DNA from: Amylostereum areolatum
Lineage: Eukaryota; Basidiomycota; Agaricomycetes; Russulales; Stereaceae
Direction of reading: 5' to 3'
Length of the DNA: 64,000 nucleotides
Assembly (NCBI GenBank): GCA_012932865.1
Contig: SAXG01000008.1
Coordinates: forward strand, 620,001 to 684,000
Shown here: one piece after another, positions 37,075-49,100 of the stretch
How the letters are laid out: every line of letters begins with the position of its first letter
Numbering within the stretch: the stretch's first letter is position 1
The notes under the pieces: model-generated
Database searches by the model: none
Told to the model about the DNA's origin: nothing
What the model saw: only the letters and a program-made list of their open reading frames with translations
Translations under genes and position numbers: made by a program

Positions 37075-39050
37075 ATGAGCGCATTAGCTGCGTGAGTCCT
37101 CCCGTTTCTCATCTGAAAAAGACTTACAGGTACATACCAGGGCCCTTCCCGCCCCCTTGCATACCCCCGACGTAGATGAGGATGAAAGCTACCAGGCGCC
37201 CTCTCAGTCAACGCCGTCGCAATCTGTCATTCTTCGAGAGACAGTCCCTCCTTATGGCCAGCGACAAAACTGGAAGCCAAAATCTCAAGAGGATTACGGT
37301 GCGTTCTGCCTTATCTGTCTTGCATATAAGTCTGATGCAAAGTGTAGGCGATGGTGGTGCATTCCCGGAGTGTCATGTCGCACAATATCCTTTAGAAATG
37401 GGTCGCAAGAAGGTGCGTGTATCTCTTGGCTCTGAACTGTGACCCTGACTGTAAATCTAGGCTTCGTCAGGGAACACTCTTGCTCTTCAGGTCGACAGTG
37501 AAGGCAATGTTCGTTACGACGCCATTGCCCAACAAGGCCAGCGGGCCGGCAAAATTGTCCAATCCCAGTTTAAAGACCTTGTTCCCCTCTTCTACCGCAA
37601 AGACCTCGATGATAGCCAACGAGAAATGGCACGACCTTCTGAAGAGGAAGTCCAATCGACAACGGAGAAGACGCGTGCGGCATTGGAGAAGATCACCAAC
37701 GGCAAAATCAAGGCTGCCCAGCCTAAGAATGTTCCCGATAGCCAGGGTAAAACATCGTTTATCCGTTACACACCAGGGCAGCAGAGTGGCGGCGCGCTAC
37801 AACAAAGAATTATCAAGATGACGGAAGTCGTGGAGGACCCCTTGGAACCACCACGGTTCAAACATAAGAAGATTCCTCGTGGTCCCCCAAGCCCGCCACC
37901 CCCTGTTCTACGGAGTCCGCCCCGGAAGGCGACCGCTCAGGAGCAAAAGGAGTGGATGATACCGCCATCTGTATCGAATTGGAAGAACAACAAGGGTTTC
38001 ACCATCCCATTGGACAAGAGGTTGGCTGCCGATGGCCGCGGGCTTCAAGACGTGCGTGATCCACCCCGTCCTTGTTGGGATGATATTGACTTCGTGTGCA
38101 GGTCACTATCAATGATAATTTTGCCAAATTCTCCGAAGCCCTGTTTGTTGCGGACCGGCACGCTCGTGAAGAGGTTCGCCAACGTGCTCTCATGCAACAA
38201 AAGCTCGCACAGAAGGAGAAAGAAGCGAAAGAGGAGAACCTTCGTCTCCTTGCACAGAGAGCCCGTGAAGAACGCTCAGGTATCGCCCCGCGCCCCGCCG
38301 CCGAGACTCAGGCTGCCATGAAGTCGTCGCTTGCCGCATACGGCAGCGACAGTGGCAGCGATTCGGAGGTGTCGGATGACGGCGAAGACGAGGAAGCAGC
38401 GAAGGTCCGCGACCAGATGCGTGCAGAGAAGCGACAGCAGCGCGAGCGGGAGATGCGGATGAACAACATGGGTACCGAGCAACGGGCGAAGATGCTAGCA
38501 CGACAGCAAAACCGCGATATCTCGGAGAAGATCGCTCTGGGCCTAGCAAAACCGACGATGTCAAAAGAGTCGATGCTCGACGCGCGGTTGTTCAACCAGG
38601 AGTCTCTGTCTGGTTCATTCGGTGACGACGAATCCTACAGCTTGTACGACCGTCCTCTATTCCATGGCTCGACAGCAGCCGCAGCGATATACAAAGCACG
38701 GGGCAACATCGGAGAGGGCAACGAGGAGAGCTTTGGTGGGGGGACGGAGGAGGGTATCGGCAAGGCATTGGACAACGACCGGTTCGGTCTTGGGCAGGCG
38801 CAGGTTGGATTCGAGGGGGCTCGCGATCAGGAGATCCGGGAAGGCCCTGTGCAGTTCGAGAAGGATACGTCAGATGTGTTTGGTGTGGACAAGTTCCTGG
38901 ACGAGGCGAAAAGCGGGAGGAAACGAGGGTTGGACACCGAGGCGTAAGTCTTTTTCCTCTTTCCTTTCAAATATCTGCTGAGGGCATACCACCTGTAGCG
39001 GGAGCTCGCGAAAGCGACAACAGATGAATCGGGCCTCAGAACGAGAGTAA
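37075..39050 (+). CDS. SNW1: SNW1/Prp45/SKIP spliceosomal protein
   Basis: Component of the activated spliceosome (NineTeen-related) and transcription coregulator, nuclear. MSALAA is followed at once by an intron (about 37092-37140), then LPAPLHTPDVDEDESYQAPS and VPPYGQRQNWKPKSQEDYGD. The SNW domain includes GGAFPECHVAQYPLEMGRKK, DLVPLFYRKDLDD, the signature VSNWKNNKGFTIPLDKRLAA, and VTINDNFAKFSEALFVADRH. A long Arg/Glu-rich coiled coil follows, and then DTSDVFGVDKFLDEAKSG. A last intron at 38946-38999 places the stop at 39050 with a basic tail (GSSRKRQQMNRASERE). All exons are in register. The first coding exon is only 17 nt. Confidence 0.95.
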
Positions 39051-39898
39051 TCTGGAGGTCTAGTGGTATTTTATTACCGTTTCTCGGTTGCTTGTTTTCT
39101 ACCACTTGTATAATGCATTTCTCAGTCACTCATCACGGACATCGTCAGCGGCTTCCACCTTTCTGTCATCACGAGCCCACAAGAAATGTGGTATGATCGT
39201 GCGCAATGCCTTGTTGTGGACTTGCGTACCAATGGCAGGTGAAAATACCACCCGGACTAAGCGTTGCCCAAGTGCGTCTTCAAAGCTTCAGCTCTCATTG
39301 GGCCATGTGTGCACTGAATGAAACCCCAGAACAGGGCACCGTGGGGTATCATCGATGTTGGAAAATGCTCTGACCAAGTTTTGCAGGTCTTACGGTTAGG
39401 ACCATTACGGAAGAGCATCTGTTGAGGATGTTGAAGCACGCGAAGTTATCCATGGTACACCGTCTTACAGGCGGTCGGACTAAGCGCTTGACCGCTCGAA
39501 ATCAATAGCGACGAAATTTAGAATGATAGCAGCTCGTAGTATGAAGTACGAAGCTTTCCATTAGCCAACCATTAGCCAACCATTAGAACGGGTGTCCTGA
39601 TAGATTGAGAATTGGACGTGGAAAGGGAGACTTGATAAAACATTCGATGTGCATGGTGGAGAATTTCGTTTCTTTCCACGCATACATAATTCGTGGCGTC
39701 AGTCTTCAGAACTTCAGAAGTTAGAACTGTAGATATTCGTACTGCCACCCCGGTGCTGTACGGCTGCCGATGGCAAGCTCGGTACAACCAGGTACAACCG
39801 CGACCATCTTGTCTCCTAACATCCACCTTCGATCGATTGACAGCGCCATTGCATCCAACCCATATCCACCCTCAGCTGGCTTGGCCACTGAACAAAGC
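39051..39898. other. Spacer with no gene seen
   Basis: About 850 bp between SNW1 and the BTB locus. The sequence CATTAGCCAACCATTAGC near 39559 is a short direct duplication of 11 bp (TTAGCCAACCA). The BTB frame is open back to a Met at 39770, so the BTB start could be there. Nothing else is supportable. Confidence 0.4.
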
Positions 39899-41102
39899 AT
39901 GGAAGTCAACGCGTCGTCGTCATCTCAGCGGGCCCAACGAGCGGTGAAACGCGCCAGAACAGATGAGGAAACCCACCCTCCGACTAATCAACAACTATTC
40001 AGAGGCTCTAGTACAAAGTCCATAAATCAACTTTGGCACTCCACGCGACTTTCTTTCGTGATCTTTTCGACGGGCCTCAGACGGCATTTGACACGGCCTC
40101 GGAGCGATACGACGGAGTGCCCGTAATGGATATGCAGGATGCCGCGGAGGATGTGGAGGACTTTTTGAAGGCAATATATTTCCCAGAGTACGTCAGACTC
40201 TGTCTGTTTTCCAGAGGACGATATAATGACCGCGTTCTTTTTTAGCTATACCCATCGTCATGGCCGCAAACCGACTGGTGAACCCTTCTGGTCTAATTTT
40301 CCGGGAATGTATGCGGGAATTCTTCGTCTGGTACAGAAGTATGACGCGCCGAAGTACGCCAGATTTTGGTGGATGCTATCAAAAAGGAGTGGCCGTCAAA
40401 CCTGTGCGTCTGGGACAAGAGGCAACACCAGTTCCAAACGGACAAAGACGAGTGTGTTGGCAAAGGAATAGATCCCGACGGATTTCATTCTGAGCCTGGT
40501 GAGGGTTAACGTCTGTTCTCTTACGAGTGGCTCTGACCAGATGGCATGGACACATATCCCAAACCATTCGCATTGCCATGGAACATGATATCCCGGAAGT
40601 CCTCCCTGTGGCGTTCTACGACATCTACCGCACCACGGAATATGATCAACTGCACGACAGGATTAGCCATCACGTTGATCTTTTTCGCCTCACAGTGGAC
40701 GACTTCTGCAAACTGACAGAGGGCCGCAAATCCATGAGGAAATACGTCACCTCGAGCCTACCTATGTCCCTAATCAAAACCAAACCTACCCAGTTCTGCG
40801 AAGGGGTCTGGGATGACGATATCGAGCATTGCGCTGAAACCGACCCGAAGGTTCAAGCTAAGATCATGAAGTCGCCCTGTCTGAAGGTCATCAGAACATT
40901 GCGGCAGAATATCTCGACGTCCGCAAGGTGTGCACGAGATGTACTGGCGAACATGAAACAAAGCATCGATGATCTGGGCTCTGCATCGTTATGTTCGTCG
41001 TGCTGCGAAGACTTGGAAGAGAGTATGAAGAGCTTGCGCCAGCAATTATGGGCAGAGTTACCCGACATCTTTATGGTGGTACGTGGGGCCTTTGCTTCGT
41101 GA
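39899..41102 (+). pseudogene. BTB/POZ domain gene, probably degraded
   Basis: Remnant of the expanded basidiomycete BTB family, whose members often act as CUL3 adaptors. MEVNASSSSQRAQRAVKRAR leads into THPPTNQQLF, after which the first beta-strands expected before KVHKSTLALHATFFRDLF are missing, as if about 60-90 nt had been lost. The fold continues with DGVPVMDMQDAAEDVEDFLK, an intron (about 40190-40245), and GMYAGILRLVQKYDAPK. One base is missing near 40353 before VRQILVDAIKKEWPSNL. A second frame change occurs around the intron near 40500-40540, after which TIRIAMEHDIPEVLPVAFYD and the remainder to 41102 are open, with CSSCCEDLEESMKS near the end. The losses at more than one place argue for a pseudogene rather than a single error. 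Confidence 0.6.
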
Positions 41103-41416
41103 ACGCTCTCGCTCAACCTCCGTTTCAGAGACAATTGGTTGGGCCGAACGGGGGAAGATAAATGAGAGTCATCAGAACCGTTACAAGACCATTAATATTT
41201 CTATCTTGCTTTCTCCGATGCTGAAGCATATCTCTGAAAATTACAGCGGTAGATTCTGCGCATTTATCGTGCTTACCTTACAGTCACTTTATTTTATTGT
41301 CACGATGTAAGTACTGGGAACAGGGGGACGAAGTGCGCCCTGCTGAGTATGCATTACGTTGTGCATAATTCTGAACGAAATCTGCATAACTACATTCGAA
41401 GAAATGGGTGACTCTG
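41103..41416. other. Short spacer
   Basis: 314 bp between the BTB locus (+) and the PSP gene (-), which converge. AT-rich sequence with no ORF of interest. Confidence 0.4.
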
Positions 41417-42524
41417 TCAGTCAGACAAATCCATATCGACATCATCCTCCACATCCTCTGCGGGCGAAGGTGACCATAAAAGAGGAAGGGGGGGTGGAGG
41501 ACATGGGGGAGGTGGCGGTGGCATTGGTGGTGGTGGACCTACAGGCGGCGGCGGCGGTGGAGGAGGAGGAAGGAAAAGGCCGGAAACAATGCTTGTCCAA
41601 AGGTCGTCCCGAGTATTAGAGTAAGTTGTAGAGCTGGTTGCTACGGGAGGTAAACGACCGCCGTTATAGGCCGGCAGGACTTCGCTAGAGAAATAAGTCG
41701 GCGGATAGCAAGCCCAACGACGGAGTTGTTCTTCACTATCTGCATTGGAACCGTCCTCTGAGACACCCTTGTCACGGGACTCGTGGCCATCGAAGGAGAA
41801 AGAGTCACTCAGGTCGAGAATTTCGTCCTCACCGCCGTCCGAGACTATGGTAAGACTGACGTCCATTTCGTTTGGATGCTCGGTGAACTGGTCCTGTATG
41901 CGCTGACGAACATCGTCCATGGGGTTTGAGGTGCATACCCAGCCAGGGGGATAGCCCCTAGTCTGCAATATTCTTCAACCAAGGTACATCCTCACCAAGG
42001 TCGCCATCACGCAGCCCAAGCGCATCGCGGAGGTCGTCGCCGTGTATTTCGCCTGGTATAAACGTGTCAACCCACTCCAATCGCTGGCGTTTGCTCTCCC
42101 CAGCGGCGGCGAGAGTTATGGGTTCAGAGGTATGCTCTGACCGGAAGAAGTTGAAGAATTGGCGAGAGAGGGCAATGAGTTGGTGATTGCGTGGGAAGGG
42201 ACAGGAGGAAACGGTATGGTCTGGCTCGCCGCAATTGAAGCAGCGAGAAATTCTGTCATTGGATAAAATTTCGTCCTCAACGCCAAGAATAGCGTGTGGA
42301 TGACGGTCGTATAATAACATATGACCGGCCTGGACGGAAGGGTGCAGGTCGACGACGGAAAAATATAGGTGAGATGATGGGGTTTGTGCGAGCCACTGGG
42401 AGGCAACGTCCATGGTAAGCCCTTGGTGGCTATGTGGGTTGGCAACCTCCACTTCTCCTTCACACTTGTGGTCGTAAAGTGCAACTTGCCCGTCTGAGCG
42501 TGATTGGGTTTCGGGAAGGTACAT
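41417..42524 (-). CDS. Zinc-knuckle/PSP-domain RNA-binding protein, ZCCHC8-like
   Basis: Probable nuclear RNA-surveillance factor resembling ZCCHC8 of the NEXT complex. Starting at MYLPETQSRSDGQVALYD, it has a beta-rich lead-in (HLYFSVVDLHPSVQAGHMLL), then a CCHC knuckle RCFNCGEPDHTVSSCPF, then HQLIALSRQFFNFF. The PSP domain begins VPWLKNIAD and continues GYPPGWVC, the expected W-G-Y-P-P-G-W motif. Between the two halves the given frame meets TAG (about 41958-41960); dropping one base restores tryptophan and the motif exactly. The C-terminus is acidic, with two poly-Pro blocks (LPPPPPPPPPVGPPPPMPPP), and ends at 41417. The start lies 14 nt after the stop of the glutaredoxin-like gene on the same strand, so an alternative start or a fused transcript is possible. 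Confidence 0.8.
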
Positions 42525-42538
42525 GCCTAAGGGCGAAG

Positions 42539-42967
42539 TCAAATCAGAGGTTTCCCTGCCTCCCTCTCCGGCGAGGCTCCCGAGCTGCTCTCCCATTTGT
42601 CGAGCGCTTGGATTACGTGCGTGGCGTCCCAGCGACCTTTCGCAACTTCCTTGCCTTCGAGATGGAGGGCGGGGATCCAGTACACATATTTGCGCTTCCA
42701 GCGCTCCTGACCGGGGTCTTGAATATTCACAACGCGCAGGTCGAACGGCCTCTGAAAAAGACGGAACGGCGTGAGGAGTGCGGCGTAAGCCCTGGGCCGG
42801 TCGAGACATACCGATAGTCTGACTTTTGCAAGCTCGGCCTTTGCGATCTGCGGTCTGCGTCAATAGACGTAACAGAGGTATCGACGAGACGGCCTAACGT
42901 CGCAAAGAGAGCAGCTGGGACCGGAATAGAGGGTGAGCTGGGCAAGACGACGAGCGACGGAAGCCAT
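42539..42967 (-). CDS. Glutaredoxin-like protein (DUF836 type)
   Basis: Small thioredoxin-fold protein of the yeast YDR286C / human C5orf63 type, probably mitochondrial, function unclear. Spliced reading: MASVARRLAQLTLYSGPSCS, then LCD closing a C-x-x-C motif (CSLC). An intron (about 42857-42908) leads to IAKAELAKVRLS, a second intron (about 42763-42820), RPFDLRVVNIQDPGQERWKR and YVYWIPALHLEGKEVAKG, where the cis-Pro lies in the expected strand. It ends with DATHVIQALDKWE and a short tail. All exons are in register. It is divergent to the CCCH/AAA+ gene (202-bp gap) and lies directly upstream of the PSP gene. Confidence 0.8.
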
Positions 42968-43169
42968 GCACAGGATGGGAGTCAAGATGAGTTGAATGTT
43001 CGGACCGTTCGGTCAACTTGTTCGTAACCGTGGGAAAGCGGGTTGGTTAGGCAACCAACAAGGAAGGTAAAGCAAGTTCAAACAGCCACAAGGTTGAGCG
43101 TAACGTCGAGCCCTACCTGGACTCGTCTCTGGACGACCGCGACGCTCTCGACGCCGATGCCTCCATAGC
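42968..43169. promoter_or_regulatory. Compact bidirectional promoter
   Basis: 202 bp between the glutaredoxin-like gene (-) and the CCCH/AAA+ gene (+). Both transcripts must start within it. No TATA box; a GGTTGGTTAGGCAACCAACAA sequence near 43040-43060 contains an inverted TTGGTT...AACCAA pair that could be a factor site. Confidence 0.5.
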
Positions 43170-46100
43170 ATGTCCTCCCAACAACCAGCATGGAAGAAGA
43201 AAAGTGAGCGCCCACTTTGTATCTTCTTCGTCTGTCTACTGACATGCCACGAGCCCGTCCTTGTCCGTTCTATTCTCAGGGTCGCTGCTTGTTTGCCGAC
43301 TCCTGCAACTTTCTACACAATGTCAAAATCAAGAGTACTCTCGATGTTAACATTTCCCATCCAGTTTCGTTCTCCCGAAATGCATCCGTCGACGCATCCG
43401 CCACTCCTTTTGCTCTCCCCATGGTCACTATTGACTCTCCGAAATCGTTGCGTTCACCCCCTCGTTCGCCGCGCATGTCTAGTCTTCTTTTCGCCCTTGA
43501 AGGAATCATCGGTCCCGATGACGCGCAAGAACAAGAGGATGACACGGAGCAGAACAATGGTCAGGAAGAACGCAGTGTATCCCGATTCTCAGGCGGCGTA
43601 TCCAGGGGGGAAGATCCGTTTTCTGTCAATGCCATACTTTCCGACACCGATTCTGGGAATGGATCGGACGAGGAGGACAGTGCCCCAGCAAGCTCAGAGA
43701 CCACGGCTCCCAACAGCGATGACCACATTGCTGTAGAGGAGCGCGCCGAAGTGAAACCTCCCATAGCATCTCAGTCAAGACCAGAGCTAGTGACCGTTAC
43801 ATCTCCCGATCTTTCGGACAATCTTTCCCATCTCCTTTCTCCTGTCGAGCTCACCCATGGCATACCTATTCCTTTCCCCCATTTTGACTTGGACCGTGCA
43901 TCGCACAGGGAGGACTCCCTCGACTCTGGATATTCAGAGAACTGGGTCGGACCTGTTCCCTTCGCCCTTTCGCCACCTCCACGCGCATTCCAACCCACGT
44001 CGACGCTGGAGCTACTCGCTTCGCCGTTCGGGTCTCCTTCGAAGCGTATCCTCCCGCCTGGCCTCGGTACCCTCTCGCCTCGTTTCCCCCCTTCGACTGG
44101 TACTCCGTCACGGCACGGATCCGTTGAATCTATTGACGAGGTTCCGTCACTAACTCTTTTCTCTGATACACATTCGACATCATCCGCTCCGAACGCTCCT
44201 GCCACCACACCTGTTTCCCCTCCCGTCCTTGCGCCTTCTGTTCCTTCGACCACCTCACCTTTTGCTCCATCTATCACTGCACCTTTTGTCCCATCTATTA
44301 CTGCACCTTTTGTCCCACCTATTACTGCATCTTATATCCCTTCCGTCGTTGTACCTTCGCTCAGTTCCGTCCCCGCACCTTCCGCTCCTTTCGTCCCCAC
44401 ACCCTCCATAGTTTCCGTCCCCACACCTACCACGACTACCGTCGTCGCAGCTTCGCCAGCGCCTCTCGGCCATTCCATCACAGCTGATGACCTGGACGAC
44501 ACCTCTGTGGATGGCGAGGGGTCATTGGATGATTCCTTCTCATCCTCTGTCAGCGCTCCTAGAGAACGTCTTTCCTTTCCACTGCCTCCGTCGGTTGTTC
44601 CCGTTCCTAAGGATGCTGCACCGGAGCGGCCACGCATGTCTCCTCCCATCTTTGACCAGTCCCCACCTCCAACACCGGCAGCGGCGGCCGTTGCAAGGAT
44701 GTCTTTAGCACAAGTCATGAAGGATTCGCTCATGCTTCGTACCCAAAACTTGACCATGTGGCCTGGTGCATCCGAACCCATCGTCCCTTCGCGTGCACGC
44801 GCTCTGTCAGACCTCACTATAACTGCCAAGTCCATTATTGAAGACCTTGTACCAGAACTTCCCGAGCCGTTTTCGCCAAGCTCCCCAGATGATGTACAAC
44901 TAGCATACGCAGCCTTCGACGAACAGGAGGGTTCATCGTCATTGTTGTCCCCGCCGCGTTCACTATCGCCCATGGCTAGGACGGAGCCGGAGGAGGACAC
45001 TATTATGACAATGTTCGAGACATATCCCTTGTCGCCCGAGCAGGTCACTGGTAAGCGTATGTCGGGGACAACAGCGATGTCACATTCTTCCCCTCTCGCT
45101 CCCGGCGAACGACCAAGATCGCCCCTCACATTCGATTTTCTGGATGGTTATGAAGACGAGGAGCAAGACGTTTCCTCTGGGTCACGCTCGCGCATTCAAT
45201 CGCCGTCACAGGTGTCCTCATCGTCGCCGTCGCCTTCATCGCGTCCCATGTCAAGGCCAGGCATAGATGAAAACGTGATCACGGCCATGCTCGAATCATC
45301 TGGGCCGTCGTCCGAACAGAATGCTACGAGATACACGTCTTCAACAGCGGCGACGTCACATCGTGGACGTCAGTCAAGGTTGCCTTCCTCATTTGTGCCG
45401 ACGCAGGAATATGACAACGAGAATGTTGCCACGTTTACGTCGCGCGCTCGTATTCAATCGATGTCGCTGCCATCGCCGGCATCGTCGCTTTCGTCACTCC
45501 CTATAGCCAGGCATGTCACCGAAGAGGACGCGCTCCTCCCAGAGGAGGAGGATACCATGACGGCCATGCTTGAGTCGTATATTCTATCCCCCGAGCAGAC
45601 TATCGCGACACACATGTCTTGGACAACATCGGCAGCTCCTAGTGAGCAACGGCAGTCAAGATCAACTTTGATATTCGAATCACCAGATGACCACGAAAAT
45701 GAAGACTTCGTGCACATTCAGTCACTGTCGCACCCGTCATCGTCGTCTCCATCGCCATTGCCACCTCCTATAGTTGGATCTACCCTAGGGGATAATACAG
45801 CCGATATGGAGGCTTTCATACGGGAGGATGCGATCACCCCCGGGGAAGATACGACCGACCTGGAGGGCGAGATCATCCGGGAGGATGCGATCATCCTCGA
45901 GGAAGATACCACTGACCTAGAGGACGCTATCAACCGGGAGGACACGACCATTCCCGAGGAAGACACAGACACAATCACGACCGTGTTTAAGTCGTATGCC
46001 TCGTCACCCGAGCAGGCCGCTGCTAAGCGTACGTCTTCGACAGCTGCCGTAGCTCATCGTGAGCGAAGTCGGTCGAGGTCTCATTTCACATCGGAACCCG

Positions 46101-49100
46101 CGGATGACTATGAAAACGAGGATAGCGCTTCCTCTCCGTCGCGGGCGCGAACTCAATCGTCATCGCTCGCCTCGTCGCGGCCGCCTTCATCCTTCCCCGT
46201 GGCTAACCCCGAGAATGGATACACAGCTATGTTCGAGTCGTACACTCTGTCACCGGAGCAGGCTGCTGCGAAGCGTATGTCTTGGGCAGCCCCTCTTTCT
46301 CTTTCTGCTCCCGGTGAGCGTAGCCGGCCAAGGTCGCCGAGCATATTGGAATCACTGGACGATTATGAGAATGAGGAGGATAGCGCGTCTCGTGCGCGCG
46401 TTCAATTGTCACACATTGTATCCTCATCCTCATCCTCATCCTCATCCTCACCGTCGCCTTCGTCAATTCCCATGACAAGGTCCGAGGCAAAGGACGACAC
46501 AAGCACAGCCATCGAGTCGTATAGTATGTCGCACGAGCAAGCCGCTGCAAAACGTATCTCTTGGGCAGCAGCAGCACATCGGGAACGAAGCCAGTCACGA
46601 TCGCCTCTCTCGTTCGCGTCTCTCCATGAAAACGGGGGCACCTCTTCTGCTTCACACACGCGTATTCAGTCATTGTCGCGCACGTCATCGTCGTCGCGGT
46701 CCCCTTCACCGCTTCCTGTAACTCGGTCTATCCCGGAGGAAGATACGATCACGGCCCTGTTCGAGTCGTATACTTTGTCACCAGAACAGGCCGCTGCCAA
46801 ACGGATGTCTTGGGCGTCGTCTTCATCATCATCAGCGGCACGTCTTTCCGCTCCCGCCCCTGGTGAACGAAGCCAGCCAAGGTCACCTCTGACATTTGAA
46901 ACTCTGGACGACTACGAAGACGAAGACGAGGACGTTCCATCTTCGTCACGTGCGCGCATCCAACCGTCGCCGACGCCATCGGAAAGCATGGGCCTGGAAC
47001 GTGTCTTCAAGAGGCCAAGTTCGGTTTTAATGGCAAGGGAGCAGGTTCGGACATCCTTCATCCAGAAACGGGGCACTCCGTCACTGAAGGGCAAAGGGAA
47101 AGAAGAGGATCGGGCACCATCTCCTACCCAGGAGGCTCCGGTGGAAAGTGACTGGGGCGAAGTGGGGACGAGCAAAAAGGTGCCATTTGGCTTCCGAAGC
47201 TCATTCAAGGTTAGTAGTAGCTGTATGTCCAGGGAGTGTTGTTACTAATGATGCTTTGAAGGGGCGTCCTCTTCGCATTCAATCGCGGTCAACCAGCCGT
47301 TCCCGTCCAAACATAATCACATCTGATCTATTCACTCCGGATGGAAGCGAATCGACGCCTAACAGTGCACATCCATCTATTGCATATTCCGATCCACCTA
47401 AATCTGCCGGCCTGAGGCCTTTACGACTTGTGAGTACTGCTGTTCATATCTTCACTCTTCACCGGCTTACGTGTTTCAGTCGCGTGCTTTTGATTCTACC
47501 TCATCTCTACCATCGGTCCTGCGTTCTGCTGCTTTCCATACATCCAGTAGGCATCTCCTTATCTTTCTCAACTTTTTGCTCATAGCCTGCAAGCCAATGT
47601 TCATAGATTATCCACTACATCATCGCTTAGTATATCGTCCTCACCGCAACCTACCTCGGTACGTAGTTGAATCCGTAGTGCGATGTATACATCAACTAAT
47701 CACCTCCCCCAGTTTTTTTCTGCACAAACTTCATTAATACCCGAAAAGCAGCTCTATACCCAAGATCAGACCCATAGTGCTTCGCATTCGCTCGCTTCAT
47801 CTGAATCTTCGCTCTCATCCCATGCTCTGCCGCTTTCAGCCCCTGTCTCCCGCCCGCCCTCAAGACCGTGGCGTTTCTCGATGTCAAGACGCAACTCGGC
47901 CCTCTCTTCAGGACAATATTCGCGTCCGTCTAGCTGGATCTCAGAACCTGAACGAACTATCCCTGAAGACGATGTCTTGTCCAACTCGTCGGGGGGTGAT
48001 ATGGAAGAGACAGTGCGCCGCCACTTGCCCCGTCCTGTATCTGTCCATGTGCGCCCTCAAGTGTCCCCTTCACCATCGCTGCATTCTCCGGCCCCGGCTG
48101 TGTCCTCTCTTCTGTTTGCTATTGCGAGCGATGATGCAGAGCAAGTGCGCACCGTACTTGGACGTGGCGACGTTGGCCCGAACGATGACACGGGTCCCCA
48201 GTCGGCACTAGCGTTCGCGCTCACAAATGAACAGCTCAGCAATAAGGTCGATATCGTAAAGGCATTGTTGGCTTACGGTGCCGACCCCGCGGCTTTGCGC
48301 GACCCGGAACGCAACCCCCCACATCGTTCGGATATGGATAGCCGCAGTAGCATGATTGTCAGTCCTCCGCCTATGACAAGTTTGGAGGCGATGGATCCTG
48401 CCACAAGATATTATATTTCCCGTGCGGGTGCTCCAAATACGAGGCGAACCTCGAATCTGATTCAACGATCGTTCTTCCGGCCTCTCACTCGGGCACGATA
48501 CGACATCATTGGTCAAGACCGCGCTTTTGAGCAACTTTTTATGGTTCTCAATCAGCATTCACAGTCGTTTGCTGTGGCTCCCATTGTCGTTTTGTTATGC
48601 GGTTCGTTCTTATCCCTTCAATATCCATGCGAATGACGAATGCATGTCACAGGGCCAAGTGGACATGGGAAGAGCCTTCTGGCGCGCAAATGTGCGTGTT
48701 TCTTCTTCATCGTGCCTGTCAAGATACAGCGTGCTTACTAGGAACATGCTTGGTCGAGAACAGTTGGTTCACTCCTTGACGTGCCTACACACACGGTAAA
48801 TGTAACCACATTACGATCCACTAACGATATCTGGAAATCTCATTCAATGAGTCCCTATGAGGTGCGGTCTTTCTTTTGCGCGAGCTCGGCGAAGGCTGAC
48901 TATGCGATTTGCAGGAACCCTCTAATTGTACGCTCGCGCAATTCTTATTGGAGAACGAAGGGAAACGCTGCGTCGTTGTGCTTGACGTGAGTCGTTTCCG
49001 CGTGTCGCTGGCTGAGTTTACTAAGTGAATAAATAGGAAATCGAGAAGACGAATGACCCGAAGGTGCTGTATCCTCTACTAATGCCATGGGAGCTTGGGC

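Larger units (their letters stand above)
45003..46900 (+). repeat. Seven-copy degenerate protein repeat
   Basis: Within the CCCH/AAA+ gene a unit of about 80-95 residues recurs at roughly 45006, 45276, 45555, 45975, 46216, 46501 and 46746. Each has a core like FESYTLSPEQAAAKRMSWA, then an Arg/Ser stretch, an acidic LDDYENED-like patch, a SRARIQS-like patch and a Ser run. The last, fifth and third copies are most alike. The fourth unit is longer because it contains a nested repeat. Confidence 0.85.

Noticed and set aside
44332..45129. Minus-strand ORF of 265 residues within the CCCH/AAA+ gene
   Set aside because: Gly/Ser/Asp-rich complement of Pro/Ser codons; no domain.
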